Assembly: GCF_001320245.1 (NCBI RefSeq)
Contig: NZ_BCBA01000063.1
Coordinates: forward strand, 36,623-100,622
DNA: 64,000 nucleotides
DNA from: Pseudomonas sp. NBRC 111124
Lineage (GTDB): Bacteria > Pseudomonadota > Gammaproteobacteria > Pseudomonadales > Pseudomonadaceae
Reading direction: 5' to 3'
Shown: one piece after another, positions 31,732 to 41,155 of the stretch
Position numbering within the stretch: the stretch's first letter is position 1
Layout: each line of letters opens with the position of its first letter
The notes under the pieces: model-generated
Database searches by the model: none
What the model was told of the DNA's origin: nothing
The model's input: only the letters and a program-made list of their open reading frames with translations
Made by a program: the position numbers and the translations under genes

Positions 31732-32241
31732 ATGAAAACACTGACCCGCGCGTTATTCGTTGTGTTGCTGCTGAGCTCGGCTGTGACAGCCAATGCTGCC
31801 ACCTGCCGTAGCGGCGAGGCTGCAGTGCGTGGTGGTGAGGCCGGCCTGGCCCGAGATCAGGACGCGGCCGACACCACACAAACAGCAGCGCAAACATCGT
31901 CTGACATTCTGGGGAAATGTGTCGGGGGGATCACTGGCATTTTCAGCACAACCTCGTTCCCCGATCTGTCGGCCATCTGGCAGATGATCAAGGACAAGGT
32001 TTGCTCGATCGCCAGCTCGTCGGTCAACGGTGTGATTTCCGAAGTCAACGGCCAGATCAATGGTGTCATGAGTGAGGTGAATGGCGCGGTAACCGATGCC
32101 GTGAATCAGACCGGTGTCAACGACACAGGTCTTGGTACCGTGGTGGGTAGCGGTGATACGCACATCAGCAACCCCGTCGAGGTTGGACACACGAGTGACC
32201 CGGCGGATTCATCGACTAATTGGAATGAAGTCTGGAAGTAA
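31732..32241 (+). CDS. Secreted periplasmic protein of the transfer region
   Basis: ATG at 31732 chosen for GGAGG; the longer frame has no ribosome-binding site. The 169-aa product has a clear signal peptide (ALFVVLLLSSAVTANA) followed by a mature part with four Cys and a repeated V-N-G-x-I-x-E-V-N pattern (residues about 98-125). It may correspond to TraL of IncI systems, but I cannot confirm this. A terminator follows. Confidence 0.6.
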   Translation: MKTLTRALFVVLLLSSAVTANAATCRSGEAAVRGGEAGLARDQDAADTTQTAAQTSSDILGKCVGGITGIFSTTSFPDLSAIWQMIKDKVCSIASSSVNGVISEVNGQINGVMSEVNGAVTDAVNQTGVNDTGLGTVVGSGDTHISNPVEVGHTSDPADSSTNWNEVWK

Positions 32242-32250
32242 ATGCCATGG

Positions 32251-32275
32251 AGCCCGCGATAGCGGGCTTTTGGTT
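32251..32275 (+). terminator. Rho-independent terminator
   Basis: AGCCCGC/GCGGGCT (32251-32257/32262-32268) followed by TTTTGGTTT. Confidence 0.85.
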
Positions 32276-32325
32276 TGCGGAGTGCAGGTTACGGCACGCG
32301 CAGTAACGGCAAAGGAGGACCAGCC

Positions 32326-32730
32326 ATGGGCGAAGTTTTTGTCAGCACAGTTCATCCGGCCTTGGGCAGGCTGTACTGGGTTTACACATCCAACGCAGAT
32401 TGCAATTACCCCGATCATTACAGCTTGACCGATTGGAGCGAGCTTGCCACTCGATTCCCCAAGGGGTGGCGGGACCATCAGTACTACCACTGGAAACACC
32501 GCTCCCACATTTCGCAGGTCTTTGAGCCAGAAGACCCTTACGGTGATTACTTCGAGCAATATGAGGAGGAAGAAGCCGGGGGCGTTCTGGAGCAGCGGCT
32601 ATCGGGTTTGCTTGCTAACCTGCAGGAGAAAAGTGGGCAGACTGTTGAGGAATTCAGGCATTGGATGTTTCGGGCAACCTGGGTTGACGTCCCTGCCCTT
32701 TGCATCGTTGAGAATTGTGCTTATGGATGA
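32326..32730 (+). CDS. Unknown 134-aa acidic protein
   Basis: ATG at 32326 follows GGAGG. The protein is rich in Trp, Tyr and acidic residues (QYEEEEAGG near 84-92), without membrane segments. It overlaps the next gene by 8 bp. No family recognised. Confidence 0.6.
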   Translation: MGEVFVSTVHPALGRLYWVYTSNADCNYPDHYSLTDWSELATRFPKGWRDHQYYHWKHRSHISQVFEPEDPYGDYFEQYEEEEAGGVLEQRLSGLLANLQEKSGQTVEEFRHWMFRATWVDVPALCIVENCAYG

Positions 32731-33106
32731 AGAATTTAAGAATCGACTAGAAGAGCGCTGGCTGGACCATCAGGTCGCCTTGAATAGCACGATTGCGGCT
32801 CTAAAGGCTGACCCCGCTAACCGTTATGCTTTGGTCAAAGCCTGGGCGGTCTTTGTAGCAAAAATTTCCCTGCATTCACTTGTAGGAAGCGCGGCTTTTT
32901 TGCTCGCCGTTTACGTGGCAGTGGCCTATCCCTACGGCTGGGTTCCCAGTTCAGTAGAGCTCGTGCTTCAAACTTGGACGGTGGTTGCATTGATGGGCGC
33001 TCCAATCCCGCTGCTCGCCCTTTCGGCCCCTGTTCGTTACTGGGAAACACGAGCCGCCGAGGTGATGAGGGAAACAGACCTCCCATCAACGCACATAACA
33101 TTCTGA
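32723..33106 (+). CDS. Small membrane protein (127 aa)
   Basis: ATG at 32723, overlapping the previous stop. The first 45 residues are helical and charged, then two hydrophobic segments follow (near 52-72 and 80-104). The charged C-terminus ends in THITF. No family recognised; cotranscribed with 32326. Confidence 0.55.
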   Translation: MDEEFKNRLEERWLDHQVALNSTIAALKADPANRYALVKAWAVFVAKISLHSLVGSAAFLLAVYVAVAYPYGWVPSSVELVLQTWTVVALMGAPIPLLALSAPVRYWETRAAEVMRETDLPSTHITF

Positions 33107-33117
33107 AAGCAGAAATG

Positions 33118-33142
33118 AAAAGGGCGCCTCAGGCGCCCTTTT
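33118..33142. terminator. Bidirectional terminator between convergent genes
   Basis: AAAAGGGCGCC/GGCGCCCTTTT with a 3-base loop. Confidence 0.9.
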
Positions 33143-33145
33143 ACA

Positions 33146-36100
33146 TTACGCCCGCATTTTACTCCGCCCTGGTGCTGCGGAACCCTGCAGGAGGACTGAT
33201 TTTGGCTCCCACTTGGACACATAGGAGTCATCAGCCTGCATCAGCTTCAGCTCCCTGAGCACATCCCGGGCATCCTCGCGCAGGTAGTCGAGTCTGGTCT
33301 GCTGCTGGAAGGGCTTCGCCTTCTCCTGGATCGCCTTATTGAGCTCCGACAGCTCGCGTCCCCGTGTAGCTTCGGCCTCATCCCTCCAACCTTCCAGACG
33401 CTCCAGGAAGTTGTCCATCCGGCTGATGAATCCACTAATGCTGAACTTGTCGTCGACGCGATACACCAGGTTGTCCGGCTCGTACGAGTCCCGGCCGGTG
33501 ACGGTGAAGTGAATTTTCTGCCGCTCGCACGACACCTGAACTTCGAAACCACGATAGCTCCCAACGGGCACCAGCTCTGCGCGCTGGAACGTGTCTTCTG
33601 ACCTGCGCTCGACGGCACGCTTCATTGCGCCGGCAAAAACTGCGGCCAGCCTTTCCTTGTCGGCGTCCTTAAACGTCCTGCCATTTGCCGAAAACTCGAA
33701 TTCGGACTTGGTGCCGGCATTGCGACGCTCAATCTCACATGACCAGCGGGCGATTGCTCGATCGGCACGCGTGTCGGCGTCACGCAGCCATGCAATGCGA
33801 CTGTCAAGAGAGTGCTGGCCACGTTTGAAGTTGGAGAACAATGCTTCCACCTTCTTGAGGTCGGCCGCGATCTGCACCTGCTGGAAGATCAGAGGATTGC
33901 CAGTGGCGGCGGCTTTCATCTCGGCAGCATTGGCTGCTTCGCTGGCCACATCCTCGATCACTCGCTGGAGGCTGTCGCCCTTGCGGAACTGCTCGATGCC
34001 TGCCGCCTTGAACTCGATGGTCTGCCACATGCGGCTATCGTAGGTCTGCTTCGTCGCGTAGCGCAGAATCTCGATCTCGAATCCGTCAGGGTCCATCTCA
34101 TAGAACAAATTACCTTGCCGCTCGATGCGGCCATCGCGTTGTTCCAAGTCGCTTGGGCGCCAGGGTGCATCTAGGTGATGCAGGGCAACCAGTCGACGTT
34201 GGACATTCATGCCGGCGCCCATCTTCGCCGTAGAGCCCAAGATGATCCTCACCTCACCGGCATTCATCTCAGCAAAGAGCTTGGCTTTCTGCAGGTCCGT
34301 GTTGGCCTCATGGATGTAGCGAATCTGGTTTGCCGGGATCCCTCGAGCAAGCAGCTTGGAGCGAATATCGTCGTACACGCTGAACGAGCTGGACCCAGCC
34401 AGAATATCGTCCATCGATATCGAGGCCTCACCCTCCTCCTCATCCTCTGAGCTCACAGGAGCCTGTTCTGGACGTTTTGAACCCTTCGGTGTGGAAAGGT
34501 CGCAGAAAATCAGCTGCGTTCCTTTACGCTCGTCCCAGGCCTCCCAAATGCGGAACGCTTGATCGACACACGCGTTCACTTTGCTGCCGGCGAAATCCCC
34601 GGCTCCTGGATCGATAAGTCGGAAATCCAAACCCGCTTTGCGCGCGTCATTGGTGATCTTCAACGGATTATCGAGACGTGGGTCTTTCGGCAGATGCTCC
34701 ATGCGATGGATGATGGATCCTTCGTTCCATGACTTGAATGTCGATCCATCCGCTTTCAGCATGGGCTTACCATCTGTGTCCACTGCCTCCTGCTGAATGC
34801 CCATGTACCAGGCTTGAGCCTCAGATCGATCCACAATCACGTTCTGCGGGCGACCGCCTTTCAGTTTTGGTACCGGGAATCGGGTACCGCGGGCTTCGGC
34901 CTGGTCCTGGAGGTCCTTGCGGGTGATCACATCGGCGAAGGTCCGATACATCGCTGTCAGCTCAGGGACGTTCTGGAACTTTGCAAAACGCGAGTTGAGC
35001 TTGTAGTTAACGCCGGTAGCGTCCAGCTCCCAACCAGTTACCACCTGACCGAAAGTCGAAGCCCAGGCATCGAAATGAATGATGCCCCGGGCTTTCATCT
35101 CGTCGTACTGCAGGTATCGCTGCACGGTATAGAGCTCAGCGATCGTATTGCTCAGTGGGGTACCTGTGGCAAGGAACACGCCGCGGCCGTCGTTCCGTTG
35201 CTGCAGGTAACGGCACTTAACGAAAAGGTCGAATGCCTTTTCCGAGCCTGCTAGATTCCCCAAGCCCGATACCCGACTGAGCGAGGTGGTGATGAACAGG
35301 TTCTTGAATTCCTGAGCCTCATCGACAACCAGGGCATCAACACCCAAATCGGCAAAGCTAACGGCTTGGTCCTTCGAACCGGTGTCGGCTTTCTTCTCCA
35401 GACGCTCGGTCATCCGTTCCTTCGCCTTCTCCATCTCTTTGATGGTCACACGATCGCCCTGGCTGCTCTTGAGGTCGAGAATCGCGTCCGTGAGGTCCTG
35501 GATCTGCTCCTGCAGCAACTCCTCGAGCGTTTCAGGTGGCATACCAATTTTTTTGAACGAGCTGTGCGCCACTACCACTGCATCCCAGTCCCCTGTAGCA
35601 ATCCGGGCAAACAGCCGCTCGCGGTTTTCTTTCTTGAAATCCGTCTTCTCTGCTACCAGCACGTTGGCGTTGGGATACAGATCGTAGAAGGCATCTTTCC
35701 ACTGCAGTAGGAGATGGTTCGGTACCAGCACCATTGGCTTGCGGAACAGCCCCATCCGCTTGCTCTCCATCACCGTGCCGACGCACACGAGCGTCTTGCC
35801 GGCGCCGACCACGTGATCGAAAAGTGCTGTGCCGTCCTGAATGCCGCGCCAGATCGCGTCCTTCTGGTGTGGTCGGAGCGTGATGTCCAGCGAAGTACCA
35901 GGCAACTGCAGATGTGATCCATCGTAGCGGCTAGGAATATTGGTGTTGAAGCGATCGTTGTAGAGTCGCGCGAGGGATTCTCGACGTTCCTGATCCTCCC
36001 AGATCCAGTCGGTGAACGCAGCGCGGATCTCGTCGGCCTTCTGGTTAGCTGCTGCAGTCTGAGTTTCATCAACCTGCATGATCGGATGGCCATGATCGTC

Positions 36101-38701
36101 CTTTCCGACCTCTACCTTCACCTGGATCGGCCGGTTTGTTAAAACTGCCTCCACCAGCTTGTTCGCAGGATACGCATCGGTGCCCCAGGTTACGCGCATG
36201 GTTGTGTTATCCCCTTCGGAGATATTCACCATCCATTTGCCCAAGGCTTCTTGGTAGTCGATGCGCCGGCGCACATCGCCCATGAGGTGCACGACGAAAT
36301 CATCGATTGTCTTCGCCGGTACCCAGGTTGAACCTAACTGCACGGAAATGTCGATCGGCTCGATGTCTGCAGGCTGAATTGGCCGCAGCGCCTCTACGTT
36401 TTCCAGGAATTTGGGATCGTGTTCCGCAGCACGTTCCGCTCCCCTGAGTTTGGCTTTCACATTTCCGGTCAGGTACTGATCGGCGGTTTCCCAGCGATCC
36501 TTACCAGGGTTGAAGTATACGAGCCCTTTCAAATCCCGAAGCAGCTCAGCCTCACTGAGACCGCACAGCCGGATCATGCGCTCGAGGTCGACACGCCCTA
36601 CCTGGTTCATGCTGACAACCAGTGCATCCTTAGCCGATTCAACATGGCGTATTTCTTCCCGTGGGCTCATCACTCGGCGCGAGAAAATGGCGGCTTTATC
36701 CGCAGAGGGATTGCGCGCCGGTACACCATGCTTTCGCGCCATGTCTGCCGAAACGCCGCGATCGTAGTTGCTTTCCAATGAGTTCAGCAGGGGATATTCA
36801 GGATCTTCCCCCATCGCCAGGCGGTTGGCCTGGCTACTCAGATGACCATGCCGGCGAACGTACTTGTCGTAGAGGCCATTCAAACGGCCTCGCAAGTTGT
36901 CCAGATCCTGAGGATCAACGGATTGCTCAGCATTCATCAAAGCGCGCAGCGCGTCCCGCACCTCGATCATTCCACGAATTCGCTGGCCAGCTCGCTCTGT
37001 TTTAGGGGTTATGAACTGGTAGTCGTGGGTTGCGAGCTGATCAGGCAAGCGGCGAGCCAGCTGGTCGTCGGCGGTAACAAAGTAGGAGCCCACCTTGGTA
37101 TTCGCGGGGAGGTCGACCTCGGGCTTTCCTTCCTGACCTGGTTCGCCTTCACCAGTTGCGTCAACTTCGAGGTTGCGCATAGCACCTGCAGGCAATACTT
37201 GAAGCCTGGCGGTGATCGCCGCTGCCAGGTCCTGGCCTGGCTCGGCCAGTAAATCAGCGGCGTCGCGGCGCATCTTCCCAGTAAGGGCCATGCGGCCGGC
37301 CATTTGCGCAGGATTGTCGATGAAATACTGGTTGATCGTGATCGGCTCACCGGTTTCGCGATCTCGTATTTCACCGACATCCACCCAGCGCCGCTCAGGC
37401 CTATCGCCTGGCATCGCCTTCTGGAAGAACACAATGTCAGTTGTCACTTCCGTTAGCGCATTTTCTTTGAACGCTGTGTTGGGTAGGCGAATCGCCCCCA
37501 GGAAGTGAGCCGTATCCGCGATATGTTCCCGCGCCTTGCTGTTGGCGGCATCGAGGAAGTACCGACTCACCACCGCTCCCATCACACCACCGGGTTTGAG
37601 CGTGTTGAGCGATTTGGCCAAGAAGTAGTTGTGAATCGAGAAGCCTGCCAATTCGCGGTGATGCGGGTCATATAGCGATTGCGATCCGAAGGGGGGATTC
37701 GCAACGCAGGCATCGAAGTATGCGCTTGGGATAGCCACATCCTGCAGCCCACGATTGATGAAGGTAGACGACGGATAGAGATGGGCGCCGATTTGCGCAG
37801 TGAGCGGGTCAAGCTCGATGGCAGTGATGCGGCTGTTGCGCCGCATTTGGGCCGGCATCAGGCCGATGAAATTGCCGGTGCCGGCAGCTGGCTCCAATAC
37901 CTTGCCGCCTTCGAAACCAAGGCGCTCCAGTCCCTCGTAAATGCCAGCGATGACGGTGCTTGAAGTGTAGTGCGCGTCCTGAGTGGAGCGCCTGGCCCTC
38001 TCGTATTCATCTTGGCCCAGCAAGGTGGACAGTTCCTGGTACTCGGTTCGCCAAGCATCATTTCGATGATCGAAAGCCTGCGGCAGCCCACCCCAGCCCA
38101 CATACCTGACCAGTGTGGCTTGTTCATCGGGAGTAGGGCCGCGGCCTTCCTTGTGCAGCACCTGCAGCAGCTGTAGGGCAGCGATATTATCGCGGAATTT
38201 CGACTTCGCTCCGCCGGAACCTAGTCCGTCCGCGCTGCTGATCGCGTAGTCAGTAGGTGTTACAGGTCCGTTTCGATCTCCAGCATTGCCAGGATCTCGT
38301 GCTCTGTCAGCCCCTGCTTGCTCTCCACCGGCAGGCTGTTGATGGCTGTCAGTTCCAAGGCTTGCTGATCCAGAAGCCGGCTGAGCAATTGCAGCTCGCC
38401 CTGCAGCTCCAGAGACTTGAGGCGTTCTGGATTGTTCAGAGCCCAGCGGTCGAGAATCTTCCAGCCTTGGAGGCTGAACGACGGCGACTGGCGGATCGAT
38501 GCGAGTGTCTGCTGGCTCAGGACTCGCGCTGAGATTTCCAGGGGCTGTGTTTGATTGGTGATCATAATGGCGGTCTCCTTGGTCTTCGTCGGAATCGAGG
38601 CCAGCTTGTAGGTCCTCGATCGTATCTACCGTCTCTTGAAAAGCGAAATCGAACGTCATCTGCCCCTGATTTTCTGGGGTCTGCCGCCGTTTTCTAGGCA
38701 T
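33146..38701 (-). CDS. 1851-aa N6-methyltransferase/SNF2-type helicase fusion
   Basis: ATG at 38701 after AGGAGG. Residues 1-170 are low-complexity and disordered (and overprinted by another gene). Residues about 170-450 form an adenine-methyltransferase: EPAAGTGNF (motif I, near 266) and NPPF (335-338). From about 950 a superfamily 2 helicase follows: GAGKT near 965, VVDEAQEF near 1125, ATGTPLSN, then QRDGRIERQGN as motif VI. The C-terminal 300 residues are helical. Such giants occur on conjugative elements and are thought to modify or remodel entering DNA, perhaps against restriction. Transcribed from the dyad at 38721. Confidence 0.85.
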   Translation of the reverse strand: MPRKRRQTPENQGQMTFDFAFQETVDTIEDLQAGLDSDEDQGDRHYDHQSNTAPGNLSASPEPADTRIDPPVAVVQPPRLEDSRPLGSEQSRTPQVSGAAGRAAIAQPASGSASLGTDSHQQPAGGEQAGADRARDPGNAGDRNGPVTPTDYAISSADGLGSGGAKSKFRDNIAALQLLQVLHKEGRGPTPDEQATLVRYVGWGGLPQAFDHRNDAWRTEYQELSTLLGQDEYERARRSTQDAHYTSSTVIAGIYEGLERLGFEGGKVLEPAAGTGNFIGLMPAQMRRNSRITAIELDPLTAQIGAHLYPSSTFINRGLQDVAIPSAYFDACVANPPFGSQSLYDPHHRELAGFSIHNYFLAKSLNTLKPGGVMGAVVSRYFLDAANSKAREHIADTAHFLGAIRLPNTAFKENALTEVTTDIVFFQKAMPGDRPERRWVDVGEIRDRETGEPITINQYFIDNPAQMAGRMALTGKMRRDAADLLAEPGQDLAAAITARLQVLPAGAMRNLEVDATGEGEPGQEGKPEVDLPANTKVGSYFVTADDQLARRLPDQLATHDYQFITPKTERAGQRIRGMIEVRDALRALMNAEQSVDPQDLDNLRGRLNGLYDKYVRRHGHLSSQANRLAMGEDPEYPLLNSLESNYDRGVSADMARKHGVPARNPSADKAAIFSRRVMSPREEIRHVESAKDALVVSMNQVGRVDLERMIRLCGLSEAELLRDLKGLVYFNPGKDRWETADQYLTGNVKAKLRGAERAAEHDPKFLENVEALRPIQPADIEPIDISVQLGSTWVPAKTIDDFVVHLMGDVRRRIDYQEALGKWMVNISEGDNTTMRVTWGTDAYPANKLVEAVLTNRPIQVKVEVGKDDHGHPIMQVDETQTAAANQKADEIRAAFTDWIWEDQERRESLARLYNDRFNTNIPSRYDGSHLQLPGTSLDITLRPHQKDAIWRGIQDGTALFDHVVGAGKTLVCVGTVMESKRMGLFRKPMVLVPNHLLLQWKDAFYDLYPNANVLVAEKTDFKKENRERLFARIATGDWDAVVVAHSSFKKIGMPPETLEELLQEQIQDLTDAILDLKSSQGDRVTIKEMEKAKERMTERLEKKADTGSKDQAVSFADLGVDALVVDEAQEFKNLFITTSLSRVSGLGNLAGSEKAFDLFVKCRYLQQRNDGRGVFLATGTPLSNTIAELYTVQRYLQYDEMKARGIIHFDAWASTFGQVVTGWELDATGVNYKLNSRFAKFQNVPELTAMYRTFADVITRKDLQDQAEARGTRFPVPKLKGGRPQNVIVDRSEAQAWYMGIQQEAVDTDGKPMLKADGSTFKSWNEGSIIHRMEHLPKDPRLDNPLKITNDARKAGLDFRLIDPGAGDFAGSKVNACVDQAFRIWEAWDERKGTQLIFCDLSTPKGSKRPEQAPVSSEDEEEGEASISMDDILAGSSSFSVYDDIRSKLLARGIPANQIRYIHEANTDLQKAKLFAEMNAGEVRIILGSTAKMGAGMNVQRRLVALHHLDAPWRPSDLEQRDGRIERQGNLFYEMDPDGFEIEILRYATKQTYDSRMWQTIEFKAAGIEQFRKGDSLQRVIEDVASEAANAAEMKAAATGNPLIFQQVQIAADLKKVEALFSNFKRGQHSLDSRIAWLRDADTRADRAIARWSCEIERRNAGTKSEFEFSANGRTFKDADKERLAAVFAGAMKRAVERRSEDTFQRAELVPVGSYRGFEVQVSCERQKIHFTVTGRDSYEPDNLVYRVDDKFSISGFISRMDNFLERLEGWRDEAEATRGRELSELNKAIQEKAKPFQQQTRLDYLREDARDVLRELKLMQADDSYVSKWEPKSVLLQGSAAPGRSKMRA
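38260..38565 (-). CDS. Small protein nested in another frame of the methylase-helicase gene
   Basis: ATG at 38565 is preceded by AAGGAG at 9 bases, a stronger ribosome-binding site than many real genes here. The 101-residue product looks like a folded helical protein (SLQGWKILDRWALNN, LQLLSRLLDQQALELTAI). It covers exactly the disordered N-terminal part of the large protein, where overprinting is best tolerated. Function unknown. Confidence 0.6.
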   Translation of the reverse strand: MITNQTQPLEISARVLSQQTLASIRQSPSFSLQGWKILDRWALNNPERLKSLELQGELQLLSRLLDQQALELTAINSLPVESKQGLTEHEILAMLEIETDL

Positions 38702-38720
38702 TGCCGTCGCCTCCTATCTC

Positions 38721-38748
38721 AGTTTGTATAATAGTCATTATACAAACT
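38721..38748. promoter_or_regulatory. 28-bp transfer-regulon dyad, site 6 (variant arms)
   Basis: AGTTTGTAT-N10-ATACAAACT, perfectly symmetric, same length and spacer as the other sites but with CC replaced by TT. 20 bp upstream of the 38701 start. Confidence 0.65.
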
Positions 38749-38801
38749 ACTGAAAGCGCGACAATGCGAGTCTCTAACTCGCTGTTTTTAAAGGGGTACT
38801 A

Positions 38802-40316
38802 TCAGTAGCCCGGCTTAGGTCGCCTCAAGAAGTCACCCTGGCTAAGGTCGGTCGGGTACTTGTGACGGTATTCCGATCGGATGCCATCCAGCTCGGCATG
38901 CTCGCTGGGGGCCGCTCGACGCACCAACATTTTCCCTTCGATCATTTCCAGATTGTAACTGAAGCCCCGGATCTCCTCGGGAGTCCAAACTCGCTCGCGC
39001 TCCTGGGTGATGCGCTGTCGGCCACCTGCAGGTGCGCAGTCTCCTTCGGAGAGACGACGCGCATACAGTTCCGTGCCGTTTCGGCTGAATACCTGCAGCG
39101 TGTCGACCAGGTTGTCTGCTTCTAACCGTTCTACGGTTACCGGCAGACCTGCGTAGGCCTGGTCATGCTTGTCTCGATTTGACCAGCGGCCGAAGCCGTT
39201 GGACTCACGCTGAAGCTCGTAGCGCATATGAATGCTCATGCGACTGACCAGAGGGTCCACGGCCAATACCCGGGCTTCGACGCGATACCCTGCAGAGTGA
39301 AGGCGTGAGCAAAGCCTTGCGAGACTATCGGGGTCACGCATGGTGCCATCGATCAGCAAGTTTCGGCGATTCTTTATCGCCAAATTGGTCAGCTTTACCG
39401 ACCAGGCGCCGGCATCTGGATGAGTGCGATCCGCGGCCATACGATCGTTCTCGCGCATAAGCTGCAGGTACTGCGGATGGTGCTTGCGCAGCTCATCGGC
39501 ATCAACCTTGATGGTGTTGCCGCCAAACTCATCCAGCGCTCTACTGCTGAGCCCGGCCTTACCTGCACCAGGTTGGCCCCCAAGGAGCACGGCCGTTGGT
39601 TGATTGACAGGCTTGGTAGTGGAGAGTGCCAGCATGGCGATGTCGTCGAAAATGGCATCATGCTCAACGGGGGACAGCCGAAATTGCGACTGGTCGTCCT
39701 TGGGAAACGTCATTTGCTGTCGGTGTCCTTCCTTGATACCTGCAGCGATTGCCTGAGCTTCGATGCGCAGCTCGCTGATAGTAAGCCGACCGTCTGTTAG
39801 CCCTACGGCCTTTAACATGCCTTGTAGGGAACTGCGGGTACGGTCCCACGCTTTACCGAGGAACGAACGCTCCTCCTCGGCGACAAATGCGAAGATCTCT
39901 TCCGCACGATGAATGTCCGGGAGCTTGGCATAGTGCTCGTCGACGTACGCCCATATGTGGGCTAGCGATGGTTCACCGCGCGTTTCAAGAACGCGATCCA
40001 GGAACTCTCGCTTTTCTTCGGGATTGAAGGTGTTGAGCCCATAATGCCCGAGGAGCTCGTGGCGCAGCGCTCGCTTGACGGCCCCTTCATCACCCATATT
40101 GGAAGCGGCAAGGGTAAAGAGGGCTCTTGCTGGGTGGTAGGCTGCGTCGATTCGATATCCGATTTTTTCTCTTGCGGCGTCGGGTCCATAAATTTCCTCC
40201 TGCGTGGCCTTGATGATAGCAGTCACGCCTATGTGACCACGATATTCAGCCATGAATCGATCCACTATCGACTGGGCCTGAGCAACGGTTAGTCCGACCT
40301 GTTCGTGAGATGGCAT
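38802..40316 (-). CDS. Zincin-like domain fused to zeta-toxin kinase
   Basis: ATG at 40316 after GAGGGG; a TTG at 40331 is less likely. Of 504 residues, the N-terminal part has HELLGHYG (86-93), an HExxH-type metal site of MuF/ArdC-like plasmid zincins. From residue about 240 a zeta-toxin fold follows: P-loop GGQPGAGKAG (246-255), VDADELR, a TMRDP segment and R-x-E-x-R sites. The P-loop has Ala in place of the usual Thr/Ser after Lys. Zeta toxins phosphorylate UDP-sugars; no epsilon-like antitoxin gene is adjacent, so it may instead be a transferred or self-restrained effector. Confidence 0.75.
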   Translation of the reverse strand: MPSHEQVGLTVAQAQSIVDRFMAEYRGHIGVTAIIKATQEEIYGPDAAREKIGYRIDAAYHPARALFTLAASNMGDEGAVKRALRHELLGHYGLNTFNPEEKREFLDRVLETRGEPSLAHIWAYVDEHYAKLPDIHRAEEIFAFVAEEERSFLGKAWDRTRSSLQGMLKAVGLTDGRLTISELRIEAQAIAAGIKEGHRQQMTFPKDDQSQFRLSPVEHDAIFDDIAMLALSTTKPVNQPTAVLLGGQPGAGKAGLSSRALDEFGGNTIKVDADELRKHHPQYLQLMRENDRMAADRTHPDAGAWSVKLTNLAIKNRRNLLIDGTMRDPDSLARLCSRLHSAGYRVEARVLAVDPLVSRMSIHMRYELQRESNGFGRWSNRDKHDQAYAGLPVTVERLEADNLVDTLQVFSRNGTELYARRLSEGDCAPAGGRQRITQERERVWTPEEIRGFSYNLEMIEGKMLVRRAAPSEHAELDGIRSEYRHKYPTDLSQGDFLRRPKPGY

Positions 40317-40327
40317 GAGGTTACCCC

Positions 40328-40771
40328 TCAAACCGATGCTTTGACGATCGGCCCGTAGCGCTCGATCGCGTGCGCTACCGCCACTGAGTCGTCAATGCGG
40401 AGTCGAGACCGCTCAACCACGAGCTCAGCTTGCTCGGCCCGAAGCTGATCAATCAAAGCCTGATTCGGAGCGCCCTTGCTACGCTCGGCGTGGATATCAC
40501 GGGCTTTGAGGGCGATCATGTTGCCTATGGTTTCCATCGCTGCCTCAAAGGCCGCAAGCTGTTGGTCCGTCCACTGTGCCGGCATGGCATTGTCCTTCTT
40601 AGCTGGTTTCGAGGCTTTGTAGATCAAGGCGAGGCCAAGAATCATAAATAATGCTGACTGAAACCCTTCATTCAAGGGTCGAAGTTCGTTGAAGTGATAG
40701 TTGACCGCCATGGCCAGGCCCACTATTAGACTCAGCGCCCCGACTAGGAATCGCACGATCCGATTATTCAT
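40328..40771 (-). CDS. Small membrane protein with coiled-coil tail
   Basis: The start at 40771 (MNNRIVRF) overlaps the previous gene by 8 bp. Two hydrophobic segments (residues 7-24 and 37-53) precede a helical, charged C-terminal 90 residues with coiled-coil character (QLRAEQAELVVERSRLRI). 147 aa. It lies within a tight minus-strand cluster between topB and the zeta fusion. Unknown function. Confidence 0.6.
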   Translation of the reverse strand: MNNRIVRFLVGALSLIVGLAMAVNYHFNELRPLNEGFQSALFMILGLALIYKASKPAKKDNAMPAQWTDQQLAAFEAAMETIGNMIALKARDIHAERSKGAPNQALIDQLRAEQAELVVERSRLRIDDSVAVAHAIERYGPIVKASV

Positions 40772-41147
40772 CGCTGACCCTCGCGGCGCTGGCTTTGACC
40801 AAGGCCAGCTCGTATGAGCCATTCAGCACCGTCATCAGCTGTTCTGCAGTTGGTGCGCTTTGGCACCTGAACAGCACAATGGCCAAGTCTTTGAGACCAC
40901 GCGCTCGATTGATGCTGCGGGTCGCTACAGCCCGTAGATCATCGGTGTCATAGACATTTGCAAATGCCACACCCTCGGCACCTGTAATTTCCACCGTGCG
41001 GTTGATCGAGGCTTCCACTGCCGGCGGCAAAGCAGGTTTGTGGTCTGCGTCCACCAGCATCAGGGAAACGATGAAAGGCACCGGATCGCCAGCATCACTC
41101 TTGGCAAAGTAGGCCGGGACCACCTTCATTTCGGTCGCGTTAAACAT
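40764..41147 (-). CDS. Unknown 127-aa soluble protein
   Basis: No signal or membrane segment. A predicted alpha/beta protein (VPFIVSLMLVDADHKP, LKDLAIVLFRCQ). Part of the minus-strand cluster; 9 bp separate it from the lipoprotein gene upstream. No family recognised. Confidence 0.6.
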   Translation of the reverse strand: MFNATEMKVVPAYFAKSDAGDPVPFIVSLMLVDADHKPALPPAVEASINRTVEITGAEGVAFANVYDTDDLRAVATRSINRARGLKDLAIVLFRCQSAPTAEQLMTVLNGSYELALVKASAARVSDE

Positions 41148-41155
41148 GATTATCC

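Noticed and set aside
33591..38176. Many plus-strand frames of 60-150 codons opposite the methylase-helicase gene
   Set aside because: They lack start signals and the minus-strand protein has continuous domain motifs. Only the minus-strand nested frame at 38260-38565 has a good start.
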